From assembly GCF_000262465.1 (NCBI RefSeq), contig NZ_CM001489.1:3049575-3113574 (forward strand): a DNA stretch of 64,000 nucleotides, read 5' to 3'. Positions 8,576 to 17,955 of this stretch are shown piece after piece (position 1 is the first letter of the stretch; every line of letters begins with the position of its first letter). The stretch comes from Frankia sp. QA3. GTDB taxonomy: Bacteria; Actinomycetota; Actinomycetes; Frankiales; Frankiaceae. The notes below the pieces were generated by a model. That model did no database searches and was not told where the DNA came from. It saw only the letters and a list, made by a program, of their open reading frames with translations. A program made the position numbers and the translations under genes.

Positions 8576-9787
8576 ATGGTGATCACGAGTGACAGCACGA
8601 CCCGCGCCGGCGCGGGGAACGCGGCGGGTTCCTCGCCCACCCCGCCAGCGGGCGTAGACGTCCCGCGCGGGCTGAAGGGGGTGGTCGTCACGCAGACGGC
8701 GCTCGGCGACGTGCGCGGGCGCGAGGGCTTTTACCACTACCGGCAGTACTCGGCCGTGGAGCTGGCCGAGCGCCGCTCGTTGGAGGACGTCTGGCATCTG
8801 ATGGTGTTCGGCGGGCTGCCGGACACCGCGGCGCGGGCGGCGTTCGCCGCCCGGGTGGCGCCGCTGCGCCGGCTCCCGGCGGGCCTCGGCGAGCTGCTGC
8901 CGGCGCTGGCGCGGGCGGGCCGGTCCGGGGGCGCGCTCGACGGGCTGCGCACCGCGCTGTCGCTGGCCGGCGCCGCTCGTGGCGTCGCCCCCCTGTATGA
9001 CGCGGACGAGGCCGCCCGCGTCGACGACGCCCTGTTCGTCGGCGCGGTCACCCCGACGCTCGTGGCCGCGTTGCACCGGCTGGCCCACGGGCTCGCGCCG
9101 GTGGAGCCCCGCGACGACCTGCCCTTCGCGGCCAACTACCTGTACATGGTCACCGGCGCGGAGCCGACCGCCGCGCAGGTACGCGCGATCGAGCGCTACC
9201 TGATCTGCACCGTCGACCACGGCTTCAACGCCTCCACGTTCACCGCCCGGGTGATCGCGTCGACCGGGGCGGACCTGGTGGCCTGCGTCGTCGGGGCGAT
9301 CGGCGCGCTGTCCGGTCCGCTGCACGGCGGTGCGCCGAGCCGGGCGTTGGACACCCTCGACGAGATCGGCGGCCCCGAGCGGATCGACCCGTGGATCCGC
9401 GAGCACGTCCTCGCCGGCGATCGGATCATGGGCTTCGGCCACGCCGTCTACCGGACCGAGGACCCGCGGTCGCGGTTGCTGCGCGCCGTCGCCGAGGATT
9501 TCGGCGGCGGCCTCGTCGCGTTCGCGGTCCAGGTCGAGCGGCGGGTCGTGGAGCTGCTGGCCGAGCTGAAGCCGGGCCGGGAGCTGCACACGAACGTCGA
9601 GTTCTACGCCGGGGTCGTGATGGAGCTCTGCGGGCTGGCGCGGGACATGTTCACCCCGACGTTCGCCGTCGCCCGCATGCTCGGCTGGACGGCGAACATC
9701 CTCGAACAGGCCACCGACAGCAAGATCATCCGCCCCTCGGCCCGCTACGTCGGCCCGCCCGCGCCCCAGCCGGTCCCGGCGCCGTAA
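8576..9787 (+). CDS. Citrate synthase (actinobacterial second type)
   Basis: This 403-residue enzyme should condense acetyl-CoA (or a homologue) with oxaloacetate in the cytoplasm. The active-site histidines are in GPLHGGAPS and MGFGHAVYRTEDPRS. The usual catalytic Asp is replaced by Glu in HTNVEFYAGVV; I believe this is common in this actinobacterial subfamily rather than a defect. The ATG at 8576 follows GAGAGGAGG with good spacing and gives MVITSDSTT. An upstream in-frame ATG at 8507 lies within the palindrome and is unlikely. Citrate, methylcitrate or both could be the product. Confidence 0.92.
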   Translation: MVITSDSTTRAGAGNAAGSSPTPPAGVDVPRGLKGVVVTQTALGDVRGREGFYHYRQYSAVELAERRSLEDVWHLMVFGGLPDTAARAAFAARVAPLRRLPAGLGELLPALARAGRSGGALDGLRTALSLAGAARGVAPLYDADEAARVDDALFVGAVTPTLVAALHRLAHGLAPVEPRDDLPFAANYLYMVTGAEPTAAQVRAIERYLICTVDHGFNASTFTARVIASTGADLVACVVGAIGALSGPLHGGAPSRALDTLDEIGGPERIDPWIREHVLAGDRIMGFGHAVYRTEDPRSRLLRAVAEDFGGGLVAFAVQVERRVVELLAELKPGRELHTNVEFYAGVVMELCGLARDMFTPTFAVARMLGWTANILEQATDSKIIRPSARYVGPPAPQPVPAP

Positions 9788-9830
9788 CCGAACGCTTCGG
9801 CCGAGACGATCGCCTGGCACCCGTGGCGGA

Positions 9831-9862
9831 CGCGCTCCCTGGCGAACGCGCTCCCTGGCGAA
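9831..9862. repeat. 16-bp tandem duplication
   Basis: The unit CGCGCTCCCTGGCGAA occurs twice in direct succession, just after the citrate synthase stop. It is followed by a short palindrome, GTCACCGC-G-GCGGTGAC, ahead of the next gene. Confidence 0.9.
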
Positions 9863-9891
9863 CGCGTCACCGCGGCGGTGACAATCACGGC

Positions 9892-10374
9892 GTGCACGGG
9901 ACGACGGCGTACATCGGCGTGGTGGGTCCGAGCGAGGCGGACGACGGGCAGCTTCGCGCCGCCGAGGCCGTGGGGCGGCGCCTCGCCGAGGCCGGCTGGT
10001 TCGTCGTCTGCGGCGGCCTCGGCGGGGTGATGGCGGCGGCCTGCCGGGGCGCCCGGGCGGCCGGCGGAACGACGATCGGCCTGCTCCCCGGCCTGTCCCG
10101 GGACGCCGGCAACGACCATCTCACCGTGAGCATCCCGACCGGCCTCGGCGAGCTGCGCAACGGCCTACTGGTCCGCAGCAGCGACGCGCTGGTCGCCGTC
10201 GGCGGGAGCTGGGGGACGCTCAGCGAGATCGCGTTCGCCCTGCGCACCGGCCGGCCGGTGATCGGCCTGGACACCTGGGTCGTCGACACCCGCGACCCGT
10301 CCCTGCCCGACGTCGTGCCCGTCGCGACCGCCGACGACGTCGTCCCGGCGCTGCGGGCGACGCTCGCCGCGTAA
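9892..10374 (+). CDS. LOG / SLOG-fold family protein (TIGR00725 type)
   Basis: The 160-residue protein has the Rossmann-like SLOG fold found in nucleotide-binding and LOG phosphoribohydrolase-type proteins. It shows YIGVVGPSEAD at the N-terminus, CGGLGGVMAAACRGA and GGSWGTLSEIAFAL. The last two correspond to the family's GG-G-M and G-GT--E motifs. The GTG at 9892 is the only sensible start. A perfect 8-bp inverted repeat (GTCACCGC-G-GCGGTGAC, around 9866-9882) sits immediately upstream. Neighbours give no clear role. The ligand is probably a nucleotide derivative. Confidence 0.8.
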   Translation: MHGTTAYIGVVGPSEADDGQLRAAEAVGRRLAEAGWFVVCGGLGGVMAAACRGARAAGGTTIGLLPGLSRDAGNDHLTVSIPTGLGELRNGLLVRSSDALVAVGGSWGTLSEIAFALRTGRPVIGLDTWVVDTRDPSLPDVVPVATADDVVPALRATLAA

Positions 10375-10481
10375 CGACCGGCGGCGACGACCGCCCCTGG
10401 CCCGGACGACACGTCCCGCTCGCGAGGAGGAGCGGACACGGCGCCGAGACCGGCGCAACGATGCGGGCGTGACGCGGAGGC

Positions 10482-11920
10482 CTACGTGGGCAGCCGATAG
10501 GAGCCGAGCACGGACGCCTCGGCGCCCAGGACGATGCGCGAGTCACGGATCGCGTCCCGGACCGGATTCGCCGGCGCCCGCCAGCGACGGCCGCCGGCGC
10601 AGGCGGCGCCGATGGCCGTCGCCACGGCCAGGCAACCGAGCCCGAGACCGAATCCGAGGAGATCGAGCAGCCCATCAACCATGCACATTCCGACCGCGAA
10701 CACCCCACCGATCAGCCAGCAGATGAGTCCCTCCAAGAGTTCATTGTTCAGATCGACGTCGTAGAACGCGAGGACGATCACCAGGACGACGGCTGCCGCC
10801 AGCGACAGGGCAAGCCAACGCGCGTCGTCGTGCAACCATCCCGAACCGTCCGGGGCGAGGCCGACGATGCCCAGGGCTGCGAAGACCAGACCGCCGAGCA
10901 CGAACACGACCACGACCCCGCCGGCGCCGACCCCGTAGACGGCCCGTTCGGTCTCCCGGCGGGGATGGAAGATCCCCCGCCAGCGGGCCTCGCTGATGCT
11001 CTGGCCGCGCAGGACGAGACCCAGCGCGACCCGTCGGACAGCAGGCGGCAGACCGTCGAGCAGAGACCGTTTCCGCGGATCGAGAGCGAGCCCGTCCAGC
11101 AGGGCGTTCACCAGATCGTCGGCCTCGGCGTCAAGCTCTGGATGATGATCGGCGCGGTCGAGCGCCACGACGATGTCGACGTCGTCGGGCGGCGTGGGAA
11201 GGGGCAGCTCGGGTCGCGAGAGCGGCCGCCGCGACGACCTCGGGAGGCGATTCCACGCCTCGTCGACCCGACCGGCCGCCGCCCGGATCTCGGAGCGCCG
11301 GGTGAAGTCGGCCGGCATCTCGATGGCGGACCGCAGCGCGCAGGGCAGCGCAATCCGCGGGTCGATCGGATACTCGGCCGGCACGGCGTCCGACGCGTCG
11401 GCGACGCGCCGGGCCACCACCCCCATCGTCCGGGCGATCGGCGTGCCCTCGGCGGCGAAGGGCGCCCACACCCAGCTCAACGACGGCAGGCCGACGGGCG
11501 GCGGGGCCTGCGCGATCGCGGCCTCCACCTCGGGATCGCGGACATCGACTTCCCGGAACCGGGCGGCCCGGTCACCACGGCGCATCGAGTGGCCCGGACC
11601 GCCTGGTACGCCTCGACGGCCTCCCCGGTCGCAGGCCCGGTCGCCGCCGTCGCCTGCGCGGAGACGTGCAGGGGAACGTAGACGTCCCGCATCGACAGCC
11701 GGATCCGTGGGTCGAAGGCAGGACGGAACGTCTCCTGCTCGGCGAGCGTCGTCGCGCGGTACTTCCGCAGGGCCCGGCCGTGTAGCAACCGGCTGCCGGA
11801 AAAGCTGCTCTGCAGCCATCTACCCAGCGCCTCAGCAGCCTTCGTCAGCCAGCCCCGCGCGACCGCCAGCAGGACGCCCCCGACAACGCCGCCCAGGCCC
11901 ACCAGCCAGTCCCTCGGCAC
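10482..11920 (-). pseudogene. NACHT/STAND-like membrane NTPase gene with internal deletion and frame break
   Basis: Two reading frames are needed. The first starts at GTG 11920 (GGGAGGAG upstream) and gives a hydrophobic N-terminus (WLVGLGGVVGGVLLAVA), a linker, and the P-loop VVTGPPGSGKS near residue 105, just before the frame ends as coding sequence. The second frame, from about 11580 to 10482, gives a helical region and then four or more membrane segments (for example VVVVFVLGGLVFAALGIVGL). Walker B, sensor and winged-helix parts expected after a NACHT P-loop are missing. I infer a large in-locus deletion that joined the P-loop to the C-terminal membrane region out of frame. It is probably non-functional, although the C-terminal part could still be made. 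Confidence 0.6.
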
Positions 11921-11930
11921 GCCGGTCTCC

Positions 11931-11984
11931 TCCCCCAAAGGCAGACAGGTGCTCGTCTCCCCCAAAGGCAGACAGGTGCTCGTC
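11931..11984. repeat. 27-bp perfect tandem duplication at a start region
   Basis: A 27-base unit beginning TCCCCCAAAGGCAGACAG is repeated exactly twice, directly upstream of the NACHT-like remnant. It ends close to that gene's ribosome-binding site. Confidence 0.9.
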
Positions 11985-12178
11985 ACTGTAACGCAGGAGT
12001 CGAACACTGACGGACATCGGGTCGGGTCGTAGCGACTTCCGGCCAGCACGGAGCGAGTGCGAGTAGTTCGGACTGTCGCGGCGTATACCGTCGAACCCGT
12101 CGCGACGGCGCGAAACACAGGGGCGGCTCCCGGTCTGCTCCCGCGCTGCTCGGCGGCGGGCGCAGGAGAGGACGCGCG

Positions 12179-13768
12179 ATGTTCCCGCTGGGGATGCTGT
12201 CGGGCCTGACCGTTCTCGCCGCGGCGGCGGTCGCCGCCGCGGTGTTCTGGTCGGCGGGCTGGTGGGTGGCGGTCGGAGTGTTCGCCGCGTTGCTGGCACT
12301 CGCGATCCGCGACGTCGTCCAGCGCCGGCACGCGATCCTGCGCACCTACCCGGTGGCCGGGCACTTCCGCTTCATGCTGGAGAAGATCCGTCCGGAGATC
12401 CAACAATATTTCGTCGAACGCAACGTCGACGGCCGTCCGTTCGACCGGGAAATCCGCACGACCATCTACGAGCGGGCCAAGGGCGTCCACAGCGACCAGG
12501 CGTTCGGCACCGAACGCGACGTCAACGCCGTCGGCTACGAGTTCCTGCCCCATTCCACGGTTCCGGTCCCCGTCGCGCCGGACGCGCCGCCCCCGCGGGT
12601 GCGCGTCGGCGGGCCGGACTGCACCCAGCCGTACGACATCGCCCTGCTCAATGTCTCCGCGATGAGCTTCGGCTCCCTGTCGGGCAACGCGGTGCTGGCG
12701 ATGAACCGCGGCGCGGCCGCGGGCGGGTTCGCCCACGACACCGGCGAGGGCGGGCTCACCGAGCATCACCTGCGCTACGGCGCCGACCTCATCTGGGAGA
12801 TCGGCAGCGGCTACTTCGGCGCGCGCACCAGCGACGGCGGCTTCGACCCGGCGATGTTCAAGGACAAGGCGGCGCTGCCGTCGGTGAAGATGGTGGAGCT
12901 CAAGCTGAGCCAGGGCGCGAAGCCGGGGCTCGGCGGCATCCTGCCGGCGGCGAAGGTCAGCGCCGAGATCGCCGCGGCCCGCGGCGTGCCCGCCGGGGTG
13001 ACCTGCGAGAGCCCGCCGGGGCACCGGGTGTTCGCCACCCCGCGGGAGCTGGTCCTGTTTGTCGCGCGGATGCGGGAGCTCGCCGGCGGCAAGCCCACCG
13101 GCTTCAAGCTGTGCGTGGGGTCGCGCCGGGAGCTGCTCGCGATCTGCCGGGCCATGCTGGCCGAGGGCGTCACCCCGGACTTCATCGTCGTCGACGGCGC
13201 CGAGGGCGGCACCGGCGCCGCACCGCTCGAATACGAGGACAACGTCGGCACCCCGCTCACCGAGGGGCTGATCACGGTGCACAACGCGCTGGTCGGCGTC
13301 GGGCTGCGGGATCGGATCCGGGTCGGGGTGAGCGGCAAGGTCGCCACCGGCGTGGACATCGTCAAGCGGCTCGCGCAGGGCGCCGACTACACCAACTCGG
13401 CCCGGGCGATGATGATGGCGGTCGGCTGCATCCAGGCGCTGCGCTGCCACACCAACCACTGCCCGACCGGGGTCGCCACCCAGGATCCGCGCCGCGCCCG
13501 CGCCCTCGACGTCACCGACAAGGGCGAGCGGGTCCGCCGCTACCAGCACGCCACGGTCGCCACCGCCGTGCAGCTCATGGCCTCGTTGGGCTGCGCCCAC
13601 CCGAGCGAGCTGCACCCCGGGATGCTGATGCGCCGGCTCACCCACACCGACACCCGCAGCTACGCCGAGCTCTACTCCTGGCTGAAACCCGGCGAGCTGC
13701 TCGCCGAGCCGCCCGCGGGCTGGGCCGCCGACTGGGCCGCGGCCGACCCCGACCACTTCCGGGTCTAG
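12179..13768 (+). CDS. FMN-binding glutamate synthase family protein
   Basis: The 529-residue protein is a stand-alone homologue of the central/FMN domain of glutamate synthase. Two membrane-like helices at the N-terminus (about 5-45) are followed by the barrel, with AMSFGSLSGNAVLAMNRG, VDGAEGGTGAAP (phosphate/FMN loop) and the cluster motif GCIQALRCHTNHCPTG. This has the C-x5-C-x4-C spacing of the [3Fe-4S] site. The glutaminase and NADPH domains of GltB/GltD are absent, so it is not a full glutamate synthase. The ATG at 12179 has GGAGAGG upstream. Membrane-anchored FMN/Fe-S oxidoreductase activity is inferred; the electron partner is unknown. Confidence 0.88.
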   Translation: MFPLGMLSGLTVLAAAAVAAAVFWSAGWWVAVGVFAALLALAIRDVVQRRHAILRTYPVAGHFRFMLEKIRPEIQQYFVERNVDGRPFDREIRTTIYERAKGVHSDQAFGTERDVNAVGYEFLPHSTVPVPVAPDAPPPRVRVGGPDCTQPYDIALLNVSAMSFGSLSGNAVLAMNRGAAAGGFAHDTGEGGLTEHHLRYGADLIWEIGSGYFGARTSDGGFDPAMFKDKAALPSVKMVELKLSQGAKPGLGGILPAAKVSAEIAAARGVPAGVTCESPPGHRVFATPRELVLFVARMRELAGGKPTGFKLCVGSRRELLAICRAMLAEGVTPDFIVVDGAEGGTGAAPLEYEDNVGTPLTEGLITVHNALVGVGLRDRIRVGVSGKVATGVDIVKRLAQGADYTNSARAMMMAVGCIQALRCHTNHCPTGVATQDPRRARALDVTDKGERVRRYQHATVATAVQLMASLGCAHPSELHPGMLMRRLTHTDTRSYAELYSWLKPGELLAEPPAGWAADWAAADPDHFRV

Positions 13769-13826
13769 CGCTCCAGCAGTGGGCATCGAGCAAGCCATGA
13801 TCACCGAAGCCACCCGACCGGACCGC

Positions 13827-13854
13827 CCCCTATGGCGGAGTGTCGCCGTAGGGG
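13827..13854. promoter_or_regulatory. Strong imperfect hairpin between two genes
   Basis: Arms CCCCTATGGCG and CGCCGTAGGGG pair at 10 of 11 positions (the other is a possible U-G) around a 6-base loop. It lies after the glutamate synthase-type gene and 37 bases before the DHA2 gene. There is no T-run, so it may be an operator for the pump rather than a terminator. Confidence 0.45.
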
Positions 13855-13890
13855 TGGCGTGGTGTAGGCAGGGGGCCGGGAGGTGGCCGG

Positions 13891-15495
13891 ATGGACGGCT
13901 TGCGGGTCGACAGCCCGGCCGGTCGGTGGGTGCTCGCGGCCACGGTGCTCGGCTCGGCGATCGCCTCGATCGACGCGACCGTGGTGGGGATCGCGCTGCC
14001 GGCGATCGGCCGTGACTTCGACGCCGGCCTGGCGTCGTTGCAGTGGGTGGTGACCGGATACACGCTGGCCTTGGCCGGGTTGCTGCTGGTCGCCGGGGAC
14101 CTCGGGGACCGCTACGGACGACGCCGGATCTTTCTGATCGGCGTGGTGTGGTTCGTCGTGGCGTCGATGGGCGCCGCCGTGGCACCGAACGCCCCGGTGC
14201 TCATCGGCTCCCGGGCGTTGCAGGGGGTGGGGGCGGCCCTGCTGACCCCGGGCAGCCTGGCGATCCTGGAGGCGAGTTTCGCGCCGCAGGACCGCAGCCG
14301 GGCGATCGGCGCCTGGTCGGGGCTCAGCGGGGTGGCCATGGCGATCGGGCCGTTCCTGGGCGGCTGGCTGGTCGAGGTCTGGTCGTGGCGGCTGATCTTC
14401 CTGATCAACCTGCCGGTGGCCGCCGTGGTCATCGTGCTGGCCTGGCGGCACGTGCCCGAATCCCGCGACCCGCAGGTCGGTGGGCGGGTCGACGTGGTGG
14501 GCGGGGCGCTGGTCACCCTCGGCCTGGTCGGGCTGACCCACGGGCTCATCGAGGGGCCGGGCTCCGGCTGGGCCGAGCCGGCCGTGTTCGTCACCCTGGT
14601 TGCCGGCGCTCTGCTGCTCGCCGCCTTCGTCGGCTGGGAACGCCGAACACCGTCGCCGATGCTGCCGCTGGAGCTGTTCGCCGCCCGCCAGTTCGCCGCC
14701 ACGAACCTGGTGACCTTCGCCGTGTACGCGGCGCTCGGCGGCGCCCTGTTCCTGCTGCCGATCCAGCTCCAGCAGGTCTGCGGCTACAGCCCGCTGCAGT
14801 CCGGTGTCGCGCTGCTGCCCGTGACGGTGATCATGCTGCTGCTGTCCGCCCGGTCCGGGGCGCTCGCCACCCGGATCGGCCCGCGGCTGCAGATGAGCGC
14901 CGGGCCGGTGCTCGTCGGGGTGGGCCTGGCGCTGTTCACCCGGGTCGACGCGGCCGGGAGCTACCTGACCACGGTGCTGCCCGCCGTGACCGTGTTCGGC
15001 CTGGGCCTGGCCACGACGGTGGCGCCGCTGACGGCGACCGCGCTGGCCGCCGTGCCCGCGCGGCACGCGGGCATCGCCTCGGCGGTGAACAACGACGTGG
15101 CCCGGGCGGCCGGCCTGATCGCCGTCGCGGTCCTGCCCGCGGCCGCCGGCATCACCGGCGCCTCCTACCTGCGCCCGGCGGAGTTCTCCCGCGGCTTCCA
15201 CACCGCGGCGCTGCTCGCGGCGGGGCTCTGCGGGCTCGGCGGAGCGATCGCCGCGGTGACCATTCGTAACCCGTCCAGACGTGCCGCCACGCCGCAGGTG
15301 CCGGCCGTGCCGCCGGCGGTGCCGGCCGCTGCGGTGCCGCGGTGGAGCCACTGCTGCCTGGACGCCCCGCCGCTGCCGGATCCGGGCTCCCCGCGCCTGC
15401 GCGGCGACCGGCCCACGTCGTCGGTCTCGGCATCCGGCACCGCCCCCGCGGCACGTCCCGACGACGGGCCGGACGGCCGGTCCGGGTCTCGCTGA
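13891..15495 (+). CDS. DHA2-family MFS drug efflux transporter
   Basis: This 534-residue, roughly 14-helix proton antiporter resembles EmrB/QacA. Diagnostic motifs are IDATVVGIALPAIGRDF in helix 1, WVVTGYTLALAGLLL, GDLGDRYGRRRIFLIG and, in helix 5, motif C (SGVAMAIGPFLGGWL). After the last helix a tail of about 70 residues rich in Pro, Ala and Arg is disordered and unlike usual family members. The ATG at 13891 has GGGAGG upstream. No regulator is adjacent; the hairpin just upstream could be the control site. The substrate is unknown. Confidence 0.9.
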   Translation: MDGLRVDSPAGRWVLAATVLGSAIASIDATVVGIALPAIGRDFDAGLASLQWVVTGYTLALAGLLLVAGDLGDRYGRRRIFLIGVVWFVVASMGAAVAPNAPVLIGSRALQGVGAALLTPGSLAILEASFAPQDRSRAIGAWSGLSGVAMAIGPFLGGWLVEVWSWRLIFLINLPVAAVVIVLAWRHVPESRDPQVGGRVDVVGGALVTLGLVGLTHGLIEGPGSGWAEPAVFVTLVAGALLLAAFVGWERRTPSPMLPLELFAARQFAATNLVTFAVYAALGGALFLLPIQLQQVCGYSPLQSGVALLPVTVIMLLLSARSGALATRIGPRLQMSAGPVLVGVGLALFTRVDAAGSYLTTVLPAVTVFGLGLATTVAPLTATALAAVPARHAGIASAVNNDVARAAGLIAVAVLPAAAGITGASYLRPAEFSRGFHTAALLAAGLCGLGGAIAAVTIRNPSRRAATPQVPAVPPAVPAAAVPRWSHCCLDAPPLPDPGSPRLRGDRPTSSVSASGTAPAARPDDGPDGRSGSR

Positions 15496-15602
15496 CCCGA
15501 TCCGGCCGGCAGTGCGGGTACCGAGAACTGTCGGTGGGCGTGGCTACGGTTGCGGCCGTGGGACGCATCGGGCGTCCGCTCCCCTCAGCCGGAAGGGTTC
15601 CC

Positions 15603-16076
15603 ATGCCAGCCATCACGCCGTGTCTGTGGTTCGACGACCAGGGCGAGCAGGCCGCGGAGTTCTACACATCGATCTTCCCGAACTCGAAGATCACCAATGT
15701 CGCCCGCTACGGGCCGGGCAGCCCGCGACCGGAGGGTACGGCGATGACGATCCAGTTCGAGCTGGACGGGCGGGAGTACGTCGCGCTGAACGGCGGCCCC
15801 GAGTTCACCTTCTCGGAGGCCATGAGCCTGCAGGTGTTCTGCGGTTCCCAGGCCGAGGTCGACGAGTACTGGGAGCGGCTCACCGACGGCGGGCAGGAGA
15901 GCCAGTGCGGATGGCTCAAGGACCGCTACGGGCTGTCCTGGCAGATCGTTCCGACCGCGCTGGGCGAACTGCTCGGCGATCCCGATCCGCAGCGGGCACG
16001 GCGGGCGACCGAGGCCATGCTGCGAATGAAGAAGATCGACGTCGCGGAGATCCGCCGAGCCGCGGACGCCGCCTAG
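15603..16076 (+). CDS. VOC-family protein (PhnB / 3-dmu-9_3-mt type)
   Basis: The 157-residue protein has the vicinal-oxygen-chelate fold of the PhnB-like group. It begins ITPCLWFDDQGEQAAEFYTSIF and continues with GTAMTIQFELDGREYVALNGG and GWLKDRYGLSWQIVP. The last segment ends in the conserved Trp-Gln-Ile-Val-Pro. Metal ligands of true glyoxalases are not all present, and the biochemical role of this family is generally unknown. The ATG at 15603 follows GGAAGGG. It is a monocistronic-looking gene 54 bases before a P-loop kinase. Confidence 0.87.
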   Translation: MPAITPCLWFDDQGEQAAEFYTSIFPNSKITNVARYGPGSPRPEGTAMTIQFELDGREYVALNGGPEFTFSEAMSLQVFCGSQAEVDEYWERLTDGGQESQCGWLKDRYGLSWQIVPTALGELLGDPDPQRARRATEAMLRMKKIDVAEIRRAADAA

Positions 16077-16130
16077 GCTGCGGCGCATCCAGCGGAGAAC
16101 GCGGGAGGCGGTCGATGTGCACGGCTCCGT

Positions 16131-16661
16131 ATGATCAACCCGGTGCAGAGGATCCTCGTCGTCGGCGCGTCCGGCTCGGGTAAGACGACATTCGCCCGGC
16201 GGGTGGCTGCCGCGCTGAGCGTGCCGCACATCGAGCTCGACGCCCTGCGCCACGGACCCGGGTGGGTGCCGCGGCCTACCTTCTCCGCCGACGTGGACGC
16301 GGCGACGTCGGCGGCCGCGTGGGTCGTCGACGGGAACTACTCTGCGGTCCGAGACCTCGTGTGGACGCGCGCGGACACGGTGATCTGGCTGGATCTGCCG
16401 CGTTGGCTGGTGGAGTGGCAGGTCGTCCGGCGGACGGCCGGCCGGCTGGTGTTCCGCACGCCACTGTGGAACGGCAACCGCGAACGCTGGCGGGACGTGC
16501 CGCGGGCCAGTCACCCCATCCGTTGGTCGTGGCGCAAGCACGGCCTGTACCGCGTCACGTACGGCGACCGCTTCGCCGCCGCCGGTACCGACGATCGGCA
16601 GCTCATCCGGCTGCGCAGCCGCCGCGAGGTCCAGGCATGGTCACCGGGCGGATCCGGCTGA
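16131..16661 (+). CDS. Small P-loop kinase, FlaR/adenylate-kinase-like
   Basis: This 176-residue P-loop NTPase belongs to the group often called topology modulation protein (FlaR-like). Walker A is VVGASGSGKTTFARRVA. HIELDAL and the WVVDGNYS segment, then DTVIWLDLPRWL (Walker B-like), match the family. The Arg/Trp-rich C-terminal lid is RSWRKHGLYR-like (WSWRKHGLYRVTYGDRF). It probably phosphorylates a small molecule, but the substrate is not known. The ATG at 16131 (MINPVQRILVV) is the likely start. Confidence 0.85.
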   Translation: MINPVQRILVVGASGSGKTTFARRVAAALSVPHIELDALRHGPGWVPRPTFSADVDAATSAAAWVVDGNYSAVRDLVWTRADTVIWLDLPRWLVEWQVVRRTAGRLVFRTPLWNGNRERWRDVPRASHPIRWSWRKHGLYRVTYGDRFAAAGTDDRQLIRLRSRREVQAWSPGGSG

Positions 16662-16731
16662 GGTGTACCGCCGCGCCTACGCGCCGGTGCGCAGCATCGA
16701 GCCGGGCGCCGGACCAGGCTCGAAGCACGCC

Positions 16732-17955
16732 TTATCGGCCGCGCGTGTCTCGGCTGCCGACGGTCAGGATGAGATGGGTCGCGACTCCCGCCACCAGGCC
16801 CCAGAACGCCGACCCGATCCGGGCGACGGTGAGGCCGGACGCGGTGACCGCGAGGGTCACCAGTGCGGCGTCCCGGGTGGCGGTCTCCTGTACCGCCGCG
16901 ACCAACCCACCGAGCAGGGCAGCCAGGAGCGCCGTCCCGGCCAGGACGGCGACCAGCGCCTTGGGCATGGCAGCGAACAGCTGCACCAGTCCGGTGCCGA
17001 ACAGGCCCACGATCACATAGCAGACGCCCGCGGACATCCCCGCGATATACCGCCGACGCGGGTCGGCATGGGCCTCGCTGCCGGTGCAGATTGCGGCCGT
17101 GATCGCGGCCAGGTTGATCGCATGGCAGCCGAAGGGTGCCAGCACGACCGACACGATGCCCGTGCCGCCCAGCAGTTTACGATCTTCTGGTTCATACCCG
17201 GATGCGGTGAGTATGCCGATACCCGGGGCGTTCTGCGACGCCATGGTGACGATGAACAAGGGTAGGCCGATGCCGATCAGCGCGGCCGGAGAGAGCGTCG
17301 GCATCGTCAGTTCCGGGGTGGCAAGGGCGAAACGGACCTGCCCGAGGTCGAGTTGCCCCTGTGCCGAGGCGACGCCGACGCCGGCGAGAAGGGTCGCCAG
17401 AACCGCGTACCGAGGAAGGAGCCGCTTTCCCACGGTGAAGACGACCAGCATGGTGAGCGCGATCGCCGTCGCGTTCGGCACCTGGGCATAGGCGCCGAGC
17501 ACGAAGGGAAGAAGGATTCCGGCGAGCATCGCGTTGATGATCGTCGACGGCACCAGCGTGATCAGCCGGCCGAACAGCCCGGACAACCCGACGACCGTCA
17601 TGCCGATCGCCGCGATGAGGAACGCCCCGATCGCATCGGAATAGCGATACCCACCCAGCGAGGTCAGGAGCAGGGCCGCCCCCGGGGTGGACCACGCGGT
17701 GATCACCGGTGTGCGGGTCCACCAGCTGAGGACGAAGCAGCTCAGCCCGCTGCCCAACGAGATCGCCCATACCCAGGAGGTGGTGTGCCCGGCCGACAGT
17801 CCTGCGGCTCGGGCCGCGGCCAGCACCACCACGAAGGGACCCGAATAGGAGACCACCACCGCGACCAGTCCGGCGACGATCGCCGAGACCGACACGTCCC
17901 GCCGCAGTGAGGACCGGGCGTCGGTCCGCGGCGCGACGAGGGTCTCGGCACTCAC
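16732..17955 (-). CDS. benE: BenE-family transporter
   Basis: This 407-residue membrane protein resembles the benzoate/proton symporter BenE, with about 12 hydrophobic segments. Family features include FVVVLAAARAAGLS and TSWVWAISLGSG near the N-terminus, and ASQNAPGIGILTASGYEP and PFGCHAINLAAITAAICTG in the middle. The GTG start at 17955 overlaps the stop of the upstream PLP-enzyme gene by four bases, so it is translationally coupled and the last gene of the diaminopropionate operon. Its place there suggests it moves a precursor or product of that pathway rather than benzoate; this is inference. No benzoate catabolic genes are nearby. Confidence 0.88.
   Translation of the reverse strand: MSAETLVAPRTDARSSLRRDVSVSAIVAGLVAVVVSYSGPFVVVLAAARAAGLSAGHTTSWVWAISLGSGLSCFVLSWWTRTPVITAWSTPGAALLLTSLGGYRYSDAIGAFLIAAIGMTVVGLSGLFGRLITLVPSTIINAMLAGILLPFVLGAYAQVPNATAIALTMLVVFTVGKRLLPRYAVLATLLAGVGVASAQGQLDLGQVRFALATPELTMPTLSPAALIGIGLPLFIVTMASQNAPGIGILTASGYEPEDRKLLGGTGIVSVVLAPFGCHAINLAAITAAICTGSEAHADPRRRYIAGMSAGVCYVIVGLFGTGLVQLFAAMPKALVAVLAGTALLAALLGGLVAAVQETATRDAALVTLAVTASGLTVARIGSAFWGLVAGVATHLILTVGSRDTRGR

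Noticed and set aside
8468..9820. Extension of the HTH-citrate synthase frame antisense through the second citrate synthase
   Set aside because: It is the reverse complement of a well-supported gene; the real start at 8467 has a ribosome-binding site and HTH start.
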